Of a stretch of 64,000 nt of DNA, positions 36,743-48,049 are shown piece by piece. Within the stretch, counting starts at the first letter, position 1; each line of letters begins with the position of its first letter. Position numbers and translations under genes: made by a program. Under the pieces are notes generated by a model. It was not told the origin of the DNA, did not search any database, and was given only the letters and a program-made list of their open reading frames with translations. Source of the stretch: Zeugodacus cucurbitae (taxonomy: Eukaryota > Arthropoda > Insecta > Diptera > Tephritidae); NCBI RefSeq assembly GCF_028554725.1, contig NC_071672.1, forward strand, positions 30,710,944 through 30,774,943, given 5' to 3'.

Positions 36743-37888
36743 TATACTCTCGCAACAAAAGTTGCTAAAGAGAGTATTATAGTTTTGTCCACATAACGGT
36801 TGTTTGTAAGTCCTAAAACTAAACGAGTTAGATATAGGGTTATATATACCAAAGTGATCAGGGTGACGAGTAAAGTTCAAATCCGGATGTCTGTCTGTCC
36901 GTCCGTCTGTCCGTCCGTGCAAGCTGTAACTTGAGTAAAACTTGAGATATCTTAATGAAACTTGGAACACGTATTCCTTGGCACCATAAGAAGGTTAGGT
37001 TCGAAAAGTTCGGAATCGGACCACTGTCACGCCCACAAAATGGCGATAATCAAAAACACATAAAGAGCTATACCTAAGCCATAAATAAAGTTATGAAAAT
37101 AAAATTTGGAACATAGGATCGCATTAGGGAGGGGCACATTTGAATGTAATTTTTTTGGAAAAGTGGGCGTGACCCCGCCCCCAAATAGGTTTTTTGTATA
37201 TATCTTGCAAACCATTAAAGCTATATGAACCAAACTTTCTGCAGTCGTTTCTTTTAGCCGTTTCCTTATACAGTCCAAAAATGAAAGAAATCGGATAATA
37301 ACCACGCCTACCTCCCATACAAAGGTTAGGTTGAAAATGACTAAAAGTGCGTTAAGTCACTAACGAGAAACGTCAGAAATACCAAATTTTACATAAGAAA
37401 TGGCAGAAGGAAGCTGAACTCAGATTTTTTTACAAAATGGAAAATGGGCGTGGCGTCGCCCACTTATGGGTCAAAAACCATATCTCAGGAACTACTCGAC
37501 AGATTCGAATGAAATTCGGTATATAATATTTTCTTGGCACCCTGATGACACATGTGGAAAATGGATGAAATCGGTTCACAACTACGCCAACTTCCCATAT
37601 AACTCAATTTTGAATCCTTCTGATTCGTTCACTTTATAATGTATACATAAGGAACCGATAAAGATAGCGAAATAAAACTTTACGCAAATACTGTATTTGA
37701 GCTGTGACATCACTTGTGGAAAAATTGTCAAAATCGGATCATGACTTTTCAAGGCCCCTGATATCAAACATGAAGAACTCAGTGCCTATGGGTAATTTTT
37801 CACCGAAAATATAGGTAAATCTCTAAATAAATTGAGAGAGTATAAAATGTTCGGTTGCACCCGAACTTAGCCTTTCCTTACTTGTTTT
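36743..37888 (+). repeat. MR modular repeat, copy 3 (subfamily B)
   Basis: It is full-length from TATACTCTCGCAACAAAAGT to CCTTTCCTTACTTGTTT. Subfamily B markers are CTTGGAACACGTATTCC, the GGAACCGATAAAGATAGC block near 37650, and hairpin loop TTGCAC in GTTCGG-TTGCAC-CCGAAC. It lies head-to-tail with copy 4 after about 9 bases. Confidence 0.9.
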
Positions 37889-37896
37889 AACTTTTT

Positions 37897-39113
37897 TTAT
37901 ACTCTCCAACAAATGTTGCTAAAGAGAGTATTATAATTTTGTTCACATAACGGTTGTTTGTAACACCCAAAACTAAACGAGTTAGATATAGGGTTATATA
38001 TACCAAAGTGATCAGGGTGAAGAGTGGAGTTCAAATCCGAATGTCTGTCTGTCCGTCCGTCCGTCCGTCTGTGCAAGCTGTAACTTGAGTAAAAATTAAG
38101 ATATCTTGATGAAACTTGGCACACTTATTTCTTGGCACCATAGAAAGGTTGCTTTCGAAAATGAAAATGAAAATCGGACCACTGGCACGCCCACAAAATG
38201 GCGAAAACCGAAAACACATAAAGTGCCATAACTAAGCCATAAATATAGCTTGGAAATAAAATTTGGTATGAAGGATCGCACTATGAAGGGGCATATTTGG
38301 ATGTAATTTTTTGGGGGAAGTGGGCGTGGCTCCGCCCCCTAATAAGTTTTTTGTACATATCTCGCAAACCAATAGAGCTATAGAAACCAAACTTTCTGCA
38401 GTCATTTTTTTAGCCACTTCCTAATACAGTCCAAAAATGAAAGAAATCGGATCATAACCACGCCCACCTCCCATACAAAAGTTAGATTGAAAATTACTAA
38501 AACTGGGTTAACTCACTAACGACAAACGGCAGAAACACTAAATTTCACATAAGAAATGGCAGATGAAAGCTGAACTCAGATTTTTTACAAAATGGAAAAT
38601 GGGCGTGGCTTCGCCCACTTGTGGGTCAAAAACCATATCTCAGGAATTACTCGACCGATTTCAATGAAACTTGGTTTGTAATAGTTTCCTCACATCCCAA
38701 TGATATGTTGTGAAAATAGGCCAAATCTCTTCACAACCACGCCTACTTCCTATATACCAGAACTTTGAAGACGATCTGAATCGTTTACTTTACAATATAT
38801 AAAGTTAGTACTAGTGAAGAAATCGGTGCAGAACTTTGCACAAATACTATGTTAATAGTGTGGCAGCCCCATTCTAAAAATCCCCGAAATCGGACCATAG
38901 GTTTTTAAGACCCCATATATCGAACACGAGGACCTCGGTGCTTCTAACCTAATATTATGGTTTCCAACTTTCAATGGACTTTATACAATATACATATATG
39001 ACGAATATGTGGGTCAAATTGTGTATTATATAATATAAATAAAGTTAAATAAGTAAATTTCGAGAGTATAAAATGTTCGGTTACACCCGAACTTAGCCCT
39101 TCCTTACTTGTTT
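37897..39113 (+). repeat. MR modular repeat, copy 4 (subfamily A)
   Basis: It runs from ATACTCTCCAACAAATGTTG to CCCTTCCTTACTTGTTT. Subfamily A markers are TTGGCACACTTATTTC, GTGGCAGCCCCATTC and hairpin loop TTACAC. The four internal modules are at about 38080-38193, 38351-38470, 38631-38750 and 38810-38920. A (GTCC)n microsatellite is at about 38049-38070. Confidence 0.92.
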
Positions 39114-40258
39114 ATTTTTTGCATTTGTCCGGTTTTGCCTATATACTATACCATCTCATATTGCTAACTGTAACATGTACGAACGATACGTAACGATATC
39201 TAGATTTCAATTCAAACTATCGCTTGACCGAATGGACAGACGGATGGACATTGTGACTAAAATTTCCAATATAAACTATTTTAAGTTGGACCAAAATGCA
39301 GACGTGTGTAGTTTAGGCGCCAACCGTGGACAAACAACGTAACATGAAATTTTTATATGTATAGATTACAATACTCAAACTTTGGATTAAGTTTATACTT
39401 TATACAACGGTCAATATGTAAGATCTCAACTTGCATATGGGGCCTTGATATGGTCCGTTTTTTGACTTTCAATTCTTCATTTGTGCTATATTTATATATT
39501 GTAAAGTGAACAAATCAGATGGAACTCAAAATTGTATAATATTATATGGGAGGTATGGAAGGAAATAATGTGTTGCCAGGATTTCTGGAATTTTCGCGGC
39601 CGTTGAGAGCATTCGAGATTCTCGAAGTTTTGGAGCAGAAAGATAGTGAATCGGAGAAAGAACGTACACAGACAAGCAGAGAGGCCTTTGTTACCCCAAG
39701 AGCGGCAAACACCCTACGTGTTTCCGAAACTTAAGCAGAAGTTTAGTTTAGTGTATCGCATTTATGCTGGAAAACGCTTTTCTGTAAAACGAAAATGTTC
39801 GTTCACAAAGGGTTTTACCAGATCTGCATGAGTTCCAGCAATGCATGCTCTCACTACTGGTATTCTAAATTTTTCCACAAAGTGAAGTTTTGCTTTTCTG
39901 GAATCCACATCGGACATTTGAAGCTTAATCCACTTCGGACACAAAATATCAATCAGTGGGCATAAAATGTTGATAATGTGCTTCTACTCACAGCAATATC
40001 GGTATGTTTTCCAGCCGTTGCTAATTTTTATTATATTACGTATAGACATTTCTGTCAGATAAATGACTTTGTCTCAAGTTATGACTTTGATGAGGATTTG
40101 TAAAAATGCATACTTACTTAACCGATAGCTGGAAATAAACCTGAAGCAAAAACTAACCAACTCAAGTCGACAAATTGAAAGGTTTTAGCAAAACTCACGT
40201 AGAATCCGATGCAGTCAAGGGATTAGAATGGTCTCTCAAATGCAGCCTTTCGATTACA
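39114..40258. other. Mixed AT-rich sequence with an MR fragment
   Basis: No gene is called. The part from about 39435 to 39553 is a reversed piece of MR subfamily B (GGGGCCTTGATATGGTCCG, then ATATTGTAAAGTGAACAAAT). The 39546-39831 region gives two overlapping frames of 60 codons with no recognised domain. The part from 39840 to 40258 shows nothing. Confidence 0.4.
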
Positions 40259-40641
40259 CAGTAATCCCCGCTTAAGTGAACCTTCTTAACATACACAAAT
40301 TTTGAGACTCTTAAGCGGGAAAGGCACTTAAATGAATCCCGCTTAAGGGCCTCGAGGTACTTCGCTCTAATATTTTTTCTTTTAGAATGAAAGTCACATT
40401 TATTTATTACTAATAACAAAACTACTTATTAATAACAATGAATATGGAAAACTATTACAAAACTGTGTACATATATGGTTTCCTTTTGACAATACTCAGC
40501 GCATTCAATGTCAAAAATGTTAAAAGGCTCTCAAAAGAGAAAAATTGCAAACAATTTGGTATTTGTGGCTTAAATATAACAGTCATTTAAGTGGGAAAGG
40601 CACTTAAAGGGGGGTGGGTGTCATTTAAGCGGGGATCACTG
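40259..40641. repeat. pogo/Tigger-like MITE, about 383 bases
   Basis: The left end CAGTAATCCCCGCTTAAGTG and right end ATTTAAGCGGGGATCACTG are inverted repeats. Repeated subterminal CTTAAGCGGGAAAGGCACTT and TTTAAGTGGGAAAGGCACTT form an inner pair. CAG...CTG ends with CCCCG.TTAA are typical of pogo/Tigger termini. TA follows the right end (40642-40643). No transposase is present. Confidence 0.75.
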
Positions 40642-41054
40642 TACCTTGATTCAACCACGATAGGTTCCACTTATTAAAAAGAAGTTCGATGTATGGATAC
40701 CACACGAGTTAACGCAAAAAACCTGATGGACAGAATTTCCATCTGCGAATCGGTGCTGAATCATTTAAATTCGAACAAATCCAAAACGACAGCGGTCGAG
40801 GCCAAATCGCGATAAGCCGGTGGTCAAACAAGGATTGAAGATCAGTAAGCTTTGGCAACGTGTTTGGTGAGATTGACAGCAACAACAATTGGACGGCCTG
40901 AATCGCACAAAAGCGCCCGACTTTGGCCAATAGCAGAGAAATTGGTAGCGTCGATAGCGACTCGCCAGCAACTCCGGACGATTGTTTCGGGTTTTTCATT
41001 TTAATTTTGTTAAATGAAACCTTCAAGTTGATTCACAAATAATACATTTCCTTT
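40642..41054. other. Unassigned sequence
   Basis: A minus-strand frame at 40709-41026 (105 codons) shows no domain I recognise. It sits between two MITEs and may be old transposon sequence. Confidence 0.3.
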
Positions 41055-41338
41055 TACGAGGGCTGCTATATATATTTCTGGCCTAGGCAACGCTAAGTGC
41101 TGCCAGGTGCAATCTGACATTTCCATTGGAAAGTTTGACATTTTTTAGCATAACATCACTCAGAACGTTTTGTCATTTAATCGCGAATTGTTTTATTTAC
41201 AGGGAATTAAAAAATTCATCTCGGCCAAAAAATGGAATTAACTCGTGAACATTTTCGTGCGAACATTTTTCACAACTTTCAACGTAGATTATCGCTAGAT
41301 TATCGCGACAAGAGTGCATCGATGAAGCAGCCCTCGTA
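41055..41338 (+). repeat. Internally deleted mariner element with transposase start
   Basis: Inverted ends TACGAGGGCTGC and GCAGCCCTCGTA bound 284 bases including TA. The interior keeps the first codons of a mariner transposase (MELTREHFRANIFHNFQRR at about 41232, then a repeated RLSLDYRDK.CIDEA), which run directly into the right inverted end. Everything from the helix-turn-helix onward is deleted. Confidence 0.8.
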
Positions 41339-41344
41339 TTAGGC

Positions 41345-42235
41345 CTAGGGACCTTAACCCAAATATAGCCTAGTGGATGTAGACGGCCGTGATTAAACCA
41401 ATTCTAACTCATGGAGTCATCAAGTACCTCCCATCTGATCTCGTGGCTGCTCTAAATAAGCAATATAACAGCAAGAGTTAAATGGAGGGGTTACTGGGGC
41501 CCTTATGTCATGTCCGTCTGACGCGCGTAATGTATTCCTGCACAAACTGGCCATATACATCTTCTTTCGAAAAGTAGCAGCATGTTCTACTATAAGGAAC
41601 TAGATGGTTCGAACCGAGTGAGTTATGGACATAGCGGTATCCTGAACCCGCTCACATAGAAAGTAAATATACACACAAACAGTCAGACGGCATTGCTGGC
41701 TTTGTTATCGCCAGAGACTAGTTCCAGCATAGTCCATAACTGCAGGAAGGCTTTGCACACACTGGCATATTCATAATGTGGGATCCCGGCCATAAGAACA
41801 TTATCGAGACGGAGCAAATACCATGCCCATAAGGAATTACCAAAAAACATACATTTTGAACATTTGGAAATCTATAAACAAATGTAAAATAACGAAGTAG
41901 ACATGGCAGGGTATAATAGGATAACAACTAAGGACTTATTAAATAGATACAGGAAAAGCATATACAGACTTACAGCCACCATAGCAGGGCATTGACCATT
42001 TGGAGAACATTGGTCTGCCCTAAAACGACATGTGTCATTACTGCAAACTAGAACGGTACAAGGAAACGGTCTTTCACTTTTTTTAATGTGCGGCCCTATC
42101 ACAAACCAGACATAGGACATTTGGAAAATATCAGACACCAAACCTTGAATGATTGGCCACAAAAAGAATAACGGAAATAAGTAGTTTCAGACATAGTGTA
42201 CTAGCCCTAATGTCTTGATGTAAATTTGGATGTGT
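41345..42235 (+). pseudogene. Jockey-like LINE 3' remnant
   Basis: Degenerate plus-strand segments resemble the end of a jockey-type ORF2: YYKELDGSNRVSYGHSGIL at about 41583, and SIYRLTATIAGH.PFGEHWS at about 41957, followed by a damaged cysteine/histidine tail. Many stops are present. The clade assignment is approximate. Confidence 0.5.
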
Positions 42236-43936
42236 GTGGATCCAAGTTGCGGAATATTCTATATTTATATTTTTTGCAAATTTTGTATGATGCTTTTAAG
42301 TCTCTGCCTGCCATATCGCTATCACGCTGGCATATCAAATTTAATGCAGTCAAGTATTGTCCACCGTTATTTTCATTAATATTATATTATTTATTGTAAG
42401 AAAGAGCAAGAAAATCAACACACAAAAGCGCAAAATTAGCTAACATTGGCGGCTACTGGATTGTTGGCTTGCTGGAGCGGCACAACCCTTTCAAATCGAC
42501 TCCCTCCCGCCAAAGGGGATATGAGCGCTGTCACAAGGTGGCTAGCGCGCAGCTGCGTTGATTTTGTTTAATCATACACGTATAAAGCCATGACATTTGA
42601 TTGCGGCGTTGTCGCGCCAGCAGCAGCTCAACCGCCGACGTTTGTCGCTGGCGCTTATACCGTTAGCGCTGCCGCGATTGCTTTGTTGCACACAGTTGCA
42701 GTCGCATAGGCCAAGTACCTCTCATCAGTTGCGGCCGGCAACGCATTGAATGCACTGTGATGCGTAATCAGCGCTCACACTCTGCACCCCACACACACAC
42801 GTGCCACTACAACGTTTTCGGTTACACATACCAACATGACGGTTAACACTGTTTTGCGCATTTCATTTTTTCGCTTTCACTGGCGTTTCGGCAAAAAGCA
42901 ACGCCTTTTTATTCGTTTTTCCATTTTGCGTACAACAACAAAAGTACAACGCATGGCGTCGCCGCTTTTTGCCTTGTATTTTGTGTTGAACACCAGCACT
43001 CTCCCAGACAAATCCACTCTTCACACCAACATTATATTAGTCAACCACTTCAGTTGCAAATTAATGCGTTTTTCTCCAAAGAGTGCAGCAAATTAAATAT
43101 TGCAATATATAAGTAAATGCGACGAGTGCATATGTTGAGGTTGATATAGGTATTAGATATTTATGCAACAGCCACTAACCTTCTTCAAATGACCACCATT
43201 TATTGGCGCCGCTGCATTTTGAAGTTGTATATAAAAAATTCTAAAAGACTGTGAATATAGTATGGTAGTTCCACATTAATGTAGGCGAATATTGTATATT
43301 TGTTCAGTACTCCGTTCCTATTATAGTTCTATGAATAAGTATCCGTTCTCACGCTGCAGCTGTCCGGTACTTTGAATGACTATTCAATTGCATGGGTTTC
43401 TATATACGGTCGGAAAGTTAATTCTTTACCAAATATTATGAAAAAGAGCAAAAGACACGGTTTGTAGGTTAGGTTAGTTTCAGTCAAGCGGTAGATATCC
43501 GCAACCGCAAATGATCTCACTTAGACAGCATCGCCTGTCATTTGTGACACCCAAATACTGCTGACGGATCGTCAAGACCCATTTGATTCGACATCGCGCT
43601 TGGAGCGCTATTATAAAGTTCTTAAGTCGGCAAATGTTTTAACCTCAGTCTGGCGTATGCTGGACATTGAATGAGGTTTTCCGCCTTGCTCCAAACAGAT
43701 TTGGCAACTAGCGTCTGGCTGGATCCCTAAACCCACCGCATGTACACATGTCTAATGGACAGTGACTACTAAACACACCAATGTTTGCGGCAAGATAAGT
43801 CTACCTAAGCAGCTGGAAGCACCGTTTTTTTGTAACGTCCAGTCAAATTTAACAAAACCAAATTATAATACCATTAAAGTTCGATGGGAAAATAAATAGT
43901 TTCTCGATTGTAAAACTATGTGGAACCTTGTGTACA
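42236..43936. other. GC-richer unique island (42.4-43.1 kb) and unassigned flank
   Basis: The part from 42420 to 43080 contains no transposon signature and is rich in GCAGC/CGCTG-type sequence (TCGCGCCAGCAGCAGC, TTAGCGCTGCCGCGATTGC). No frame is convincing. The part from 43470 to 43840 opens with GTAGGTTAGGTTAG and looks like a degraded LINE or SINE fragment that I could not place. Confidence 0.35.
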
Positions 43937-44031
43937 TACAGTTGAGCTTCCATAACTCGAAGTTCTCCATAACTCGAATCTTTTTAACTCGTTATTTTTT
44001 GTGTATTATGGTGACTTGACTTCAACTGAAT
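43937..44031. repeat. MITE, CAGTTGAAC family, copy 7 (short)
   Basis: TACAGTTGAGCTTCCATAAC at the left and ACTTCAACTGAATAC at the right are the ends. The CGAA-TAACTC arms remain but the central core is lost. Confidence 0.65.
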
Positions 44032-44138
44032 ACACATACATATATTTTTTTTCGATTGGTACTCGAAAATTAAAGGCTCCAATAAGGAAAATTAAAAATT
44101 GCCTAGTCTTTAGTCCATAATTAACCTTTGTAGTTTTT

Positions 44139-44982
44139 TATACTCTCGCAACATGGTGCACAGCGAATTTAATTGTTTTATACACTTAACGGTTGTTTGT
44201 AAGTTCTGTAACAAACGAGTCAGATATTGAATTATATACATATGTATATCAATGTCCGTCCGTGCAAGCGATAGCTTGAGTAAAATTGTTAAATTAAAAA
44301 ACTTCGTATATATATGCCTTGGAACCATGAGAAGGTTGGTTAAACCAAACTTACTGGACACATTTCCCTTTGAAATAGGGTAGTAACAATGCCCACCTAT
44401 CATACAAAGGTTATGTTGAAAACTAATAAAAGTGGGTTAATTCGTTCACTAGCGGCAAATGTCAGCACTAGATTTTAAAGAATAAATGACAGATTTTTGT
44501 AAAAAATTTCAAATGGGCGTGACATCACCCCACTTTTGTGTGAAAAATCATATCTCAGGAGCTACTCGACCGATTGCAATGAAATTTAGTAAATAACATT
44601 TTCTTGATACCACGATGTCAGCGAAATAGGTGCACAACCACGCCTACTTCCCATATAACACAATATTGAATTTCAGCTGATTCATAAATGAAAATACCGT
44701 AACAAAACTTTACACAAACACTGCATTTGAGGCGCGGCATCAATAATTTAAAAATTATCCAAATCGGACCATACATTGTCAAGACCCCATATAACGAACA
44801 AGAATACCCTGTGACAATGAATTTTTTTTACCGGTAAATCTCTGAGATATTTTAAAGAAATTTACATTCTACTAATAATGTGTTTCTGTGCCTGTGGGTG
44901 GAATCGGGTCATAATTCCTCCTAGCTGTCATATACCTAATATTAGGGGTTTCAAACATCCGTTGGGCTTTATAACTGCCTTC
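44139..44982 (+). repeat. MR modular repeat, copy 5, left part (subfamily C, old)
   Basis: TATACTCTCGCAACATGGTG starts the copy. The modules are recognisable but heavily diverged (AAATCGGACCATACATTG, GTGCACAACCACGCCTAC). Markers in common with the copy at 52736 (GAATTACCTCAGCC, ATTATTTTCGTT) define an older subfamily. It is interrupted at about 44983 by a small inverted-repeat element. Confidence 0.7.
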
Positions 44983-45248
44983 CTTAAATAAAAGCGTTGG
45001 CGGAGCGTTTTTACCGCTGAGCGTTAACGTCGATGCGCCATCCCTAAATAAAAGCGGCAACTTAACGTCAAATCTCAAAATGTTTACTAGAATTGTTGTT
45101 GGGAAATTTTACTGTACAAATTTTCGCAGCCAAATTTAATTCTGTACGCGCTGTCAAAATACGTTATTTAGTTATGCGCCATATAACTTGTATGGGCATG
45201 AGAATTTTTTGGCAGTCATTTGCCGCTGCCGCTTTTATTTATAGATCG
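44983..45248. repeat. Small inverted-repeat element inserted in an old MR copy
   Basis: CTTAAATAAAAGCG near the left and CGCTTTTATTTATAG near the right are inverted. A second inner copy of the motif (CTAAATAAAAGCGGCAAC) lies at about 45044-45062. It is about 265 bases with no frame. The exact borders are approximate. Confidence 0.5.
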
Positions 45249-45509
45249 CAGTAATGTTTATCTCTGTTAATATATGAGATATAATATCAAAATTAAGTGA
45301 GCTTATAAACTCCTATATAGTGTAGCTTTATGGCGGAAATGAGTGCAATCGGTTTAGGAATTACCTCAGCCATATATATATAATTATTTTCGTTATTCTA
45401 GTAGGCCTTTTGCCGAATATATGTATAGAATTTTGTGATATAATAATAAAATTATATAAATAAATTTCGAGAGTTTAAACTAAACGAACTAAGTCCTAAC
45501 TTATTTGTT
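45249..45509 (+). repeat. MR modular repeat, copy 5, right part
   Basis: It continues the old subfamily C copy (GCAATCGGTTTAGGAATTAC, then TTTCGAGAGTTTAAACTAAA) and ends in a decayed version of the CTTACTTG end (CCTAACTTATTTG). The terminal hairpin is no longer complementary. Confidence 0.6.
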
Positions 45510-45648
45510 GTATCTATACCCAACAACTAATGAAGATTTCTCCAGTTGATCATTGAGATCGGTCTACATGTTACATGCTCCTGGAATAATGTTTTCCGCC
45601 CCTGTGTGCGACATTTACAACTGAACTTAGCGCTTTTTTACATGTTAT

Positions 45649-45829
45649 ACTCTCTCTTTTTTGCTAGCAACAAAGTTGCTAGAGAGTATTATAGTTTTGC
45701 TCACATAACGGTTGTTTGTAACACCCAAAACTAAACGAGTTAGATATAGGGTTATATATACCAAAGTGATCAGGGTGAAGAGTGGAGTTCAAATCCGAAT
45801 GTCTGCCTCGCCCCCAAATAGGTTTTATA
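45649..45829 (+). repeat. MR modular repeat, copy 6, left part (continues at 47322)
   Basis: GCTAGCAACAAAGTTGCTAG and the ACGGTTGTTTGTAACACCC block are followed by a deletion that joins GAATGTCTG directly to CCTCGCCCCCAAATAGG. The copy is then interrupted by a Tc1-like insertion. Confidence 0.85.
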
Positions 45830-47321
45830 TAGAGATATAAACAAATGAACTACACACATTTTTTTTGCGTCAAAAGTATTTACACACAACTTGAAATGAA
45901 TTATCCTATTATTTTTTAATGGTATTTTTTTTTTAATTTTAATGTTTAGTCTAAGTTACTATTCTACGGCGATAAATTCATAATTGGTTACATCGTTTTT
46001 GGCATCAATAACAGCATATTTTATGGCCCGAATTGATTCAACACATTTGGGCGCTAAGTTAACTGTTAAATTAGACCAAATGCCGATAATTTCGGCGTTT
46101 TCGGTTATTATATCAATTGACCTCTGATATTTAACGAAACCCCAAATATTTTCAATAAAGTTTAGGTCGGGACTCTGCGGAGGTCAACTTGATTTGCTTT
46201 ACTTAAAAGTTTTGTTGGTAATGAACCCTTATGAAATGGAGCATTGTCCTGTTGTGAAATGTGGTCAATAGTTGGAAAAGGCCGACTAACTACCACAATG
46301 GCATCGTCATATGAATTCTTATAAATCCGAAAGATTTAGGGTCCCTAAATTAGTACCAAATCTCCAGAACTTAAGTAAGGAAAACTTCCCCAAAAAATCA
46401 TAATGTCACTCCCGACTCTATTTAGCGTCTAAACTGCATTATTCTTCTTCTAACCTGGTAAATGCATAAAGCGTTTACTAAAGAAGCCCTGGAACTAAAA
46501 TTTAGCCTTATCTGCCCACGACAGACTTTAGGATGCTATCTATGGCAAATGAGAGGTATATCGATTTTTCGGAATCGGATCGGTTTCGGAAATATTGACC
46601 ACTTTATGCACAACGTAGGCATTTATGTTAATTTTTTTAAGGTCCTGAGCAGTGTAGCATCATTGACTGTTCATGCAGTATGCTCATTCGATGCTGCTGC
46701 AATGTTAACAGGACTAATTGTGGGATTTTGTATGACAGTTCCTACAAATCTTATACATTATCTTCGAGTTATCACAGGATTCTGCCCAGTTCTCTTTAAA
46801 GTATCCTTGCAATTGTTCGTCTCCTTCTTTTTAATAATATTCTAAACAGTATTCCTTTTAATTCTATAAATTTTTACTAACTCCGAAGCCGAAACCCCAG
46901 TCTTAAACTTAGTAACAGTCTCCGATGTAGTTATAATCCTTATTTTCTTTGCTTTCTGCATTTTATTTACCAATTTTTATATTTTAAGGCTGAGTTGGTT
47001 TGTTTTAAATCCCATAGAATCCAATTACTACTCTTGCTTAAACCAAGGATAAAGGCTAAATCGCCGTGTGTAAATTTTTTTGACGCAAAAAAAATGTGTG
47101 TAAATACTTTTGACTACTGCGAGTCTTCAGTTCATTTGCTTATATCTCCGTCATATTTCTAGCTATTCTAGCCAAACTTACTTCATTCGCTCAGGAATAG
47201 ATCATGGTTTACAACAACATATCATTTTGTTACCCTGCGACAACAACGACAACAAGCGAATGCTTTTTGTGTGAAGCTTGTAAAAAAACGTCCGATGTGT
47301 AAATAATTTTGACTACATCTG
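45830..47321 (-). mobile_element. Tc1-like element inserted in MR copy 6
   Basis: It is flanked by TA on both sides at the position where intact MR reads TTTGTACATATC. The left end (TAGAGATATAAACAAATGAAC, then ACACATTTTTTTTGCGTC) has an inverted counterpart on the right (GACGCAAAAAAAATGTGTG at about 47081, then AGTTCATTTGCTTATATCTC). The right arm extends about 170 bases beyond that block, so the arms are unequal. It carries one decayed transposase on the minus strand. Confidence 0.75.
45962..46560 (-). pseudogene. Tc1-like transposase pseudogene
   Basis: On the minus strand WADKAKF (first acidic region, about 46505) is followed by a stop and frame changes. QQDNAPFHKG (second Asp, about 46253-46225) and SPDLNFIENIWGFVKYQRS (catalytic Glu, about 46175-46120) come next, running on to a stop near 45962. 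The order and spacing fit a Tc1 DDE transposase. Frameshifts (for example near 46183) make it inactive. Confidence 0.8.
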
Positions 47322-48049
47322 TACATATCTCGGAAACCAATAGAGCTATATAAACCAAACTTTCTGCAGGCGTTTTTTTAGCAACTTCCTTATACAGTGC
47401 AAAAATGAAAGAAATCGGATAATAACCACGCCCACCTCCCATACAAAGGTTAGGTTGAAAATTACTAAAAGTGGGTTAACTCACTAACGAAAAACGTCAG
47501 AAACACCAAATTTCACATAAGAAATGGCAGATGGAAGCTGCACTCAGATTTTTTTACAAAATGGAAAATGGGCGTGACGTCGCCCACTTATGGGTCAAAA
47601 ACCATATCTCAGGAACTACCGACCGATTTCAATGCAACTTGGTTTGTAATAGTTTCCTTACATCCCAATGATATGTTGTGAAAATAGGCCAAATCGCTTC
47701 ACAACCACTTTGAACTTTGAAGACGATCCGAATCGTTTACTTTACTTTGAACTTTGCAGAACTTTGCACAAACTTTGCACAAATACTATGTTTATAGTGT
47801 GGCAGCCCCATTCTAAAAATCGCTGAAATCGGACAATAGGTTTTTAAGGTCCCATATATCGAACACGTGGACAGCGGTGCTTCTAACCTAATATTAATGT
47901 TTCCAACTTTCAATGGACTTTATACGATATATATGACGAATATGTGTGTCCAATTGTGTATTATATAATATAAATAAAGTTAAATAAATAAATTGCGAGA
48001 GTATAAAATGTTCGGTTACACCCGAACTTAGCCCTTCCTTACTTGTTTT
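47322..48049 (+). repeat. MR modular repeat, copy 6, right part
   Basis: It resumes with TACATATCTCGGAAACCAAT and runs to CCCTTCCTTACTTGTTT with an intact terminal hairpin. A local triplication of ACTTTGAACTTTG/ACTTTGCAC near 47700-47780 replaces part of the consensus. Confidence 0.9.

Noticed and set aside
38049..38070. (GTCC)n tracts as independent microsatellites
   Set aside because: They occur at the same place in every MR copy and are part of that element.
39546..39831. Two overlapping 60-codon frames with charged composition
   Set aside because: They start inside an MR fragment (ATGGGAGG is MR sequence) and show no conserved domain.
46462..46845. 127-codon plus-strand frame
   Set aside because: It is antisense to the Tc1-like transposase pseudogene on the minus strand and is explained by it.
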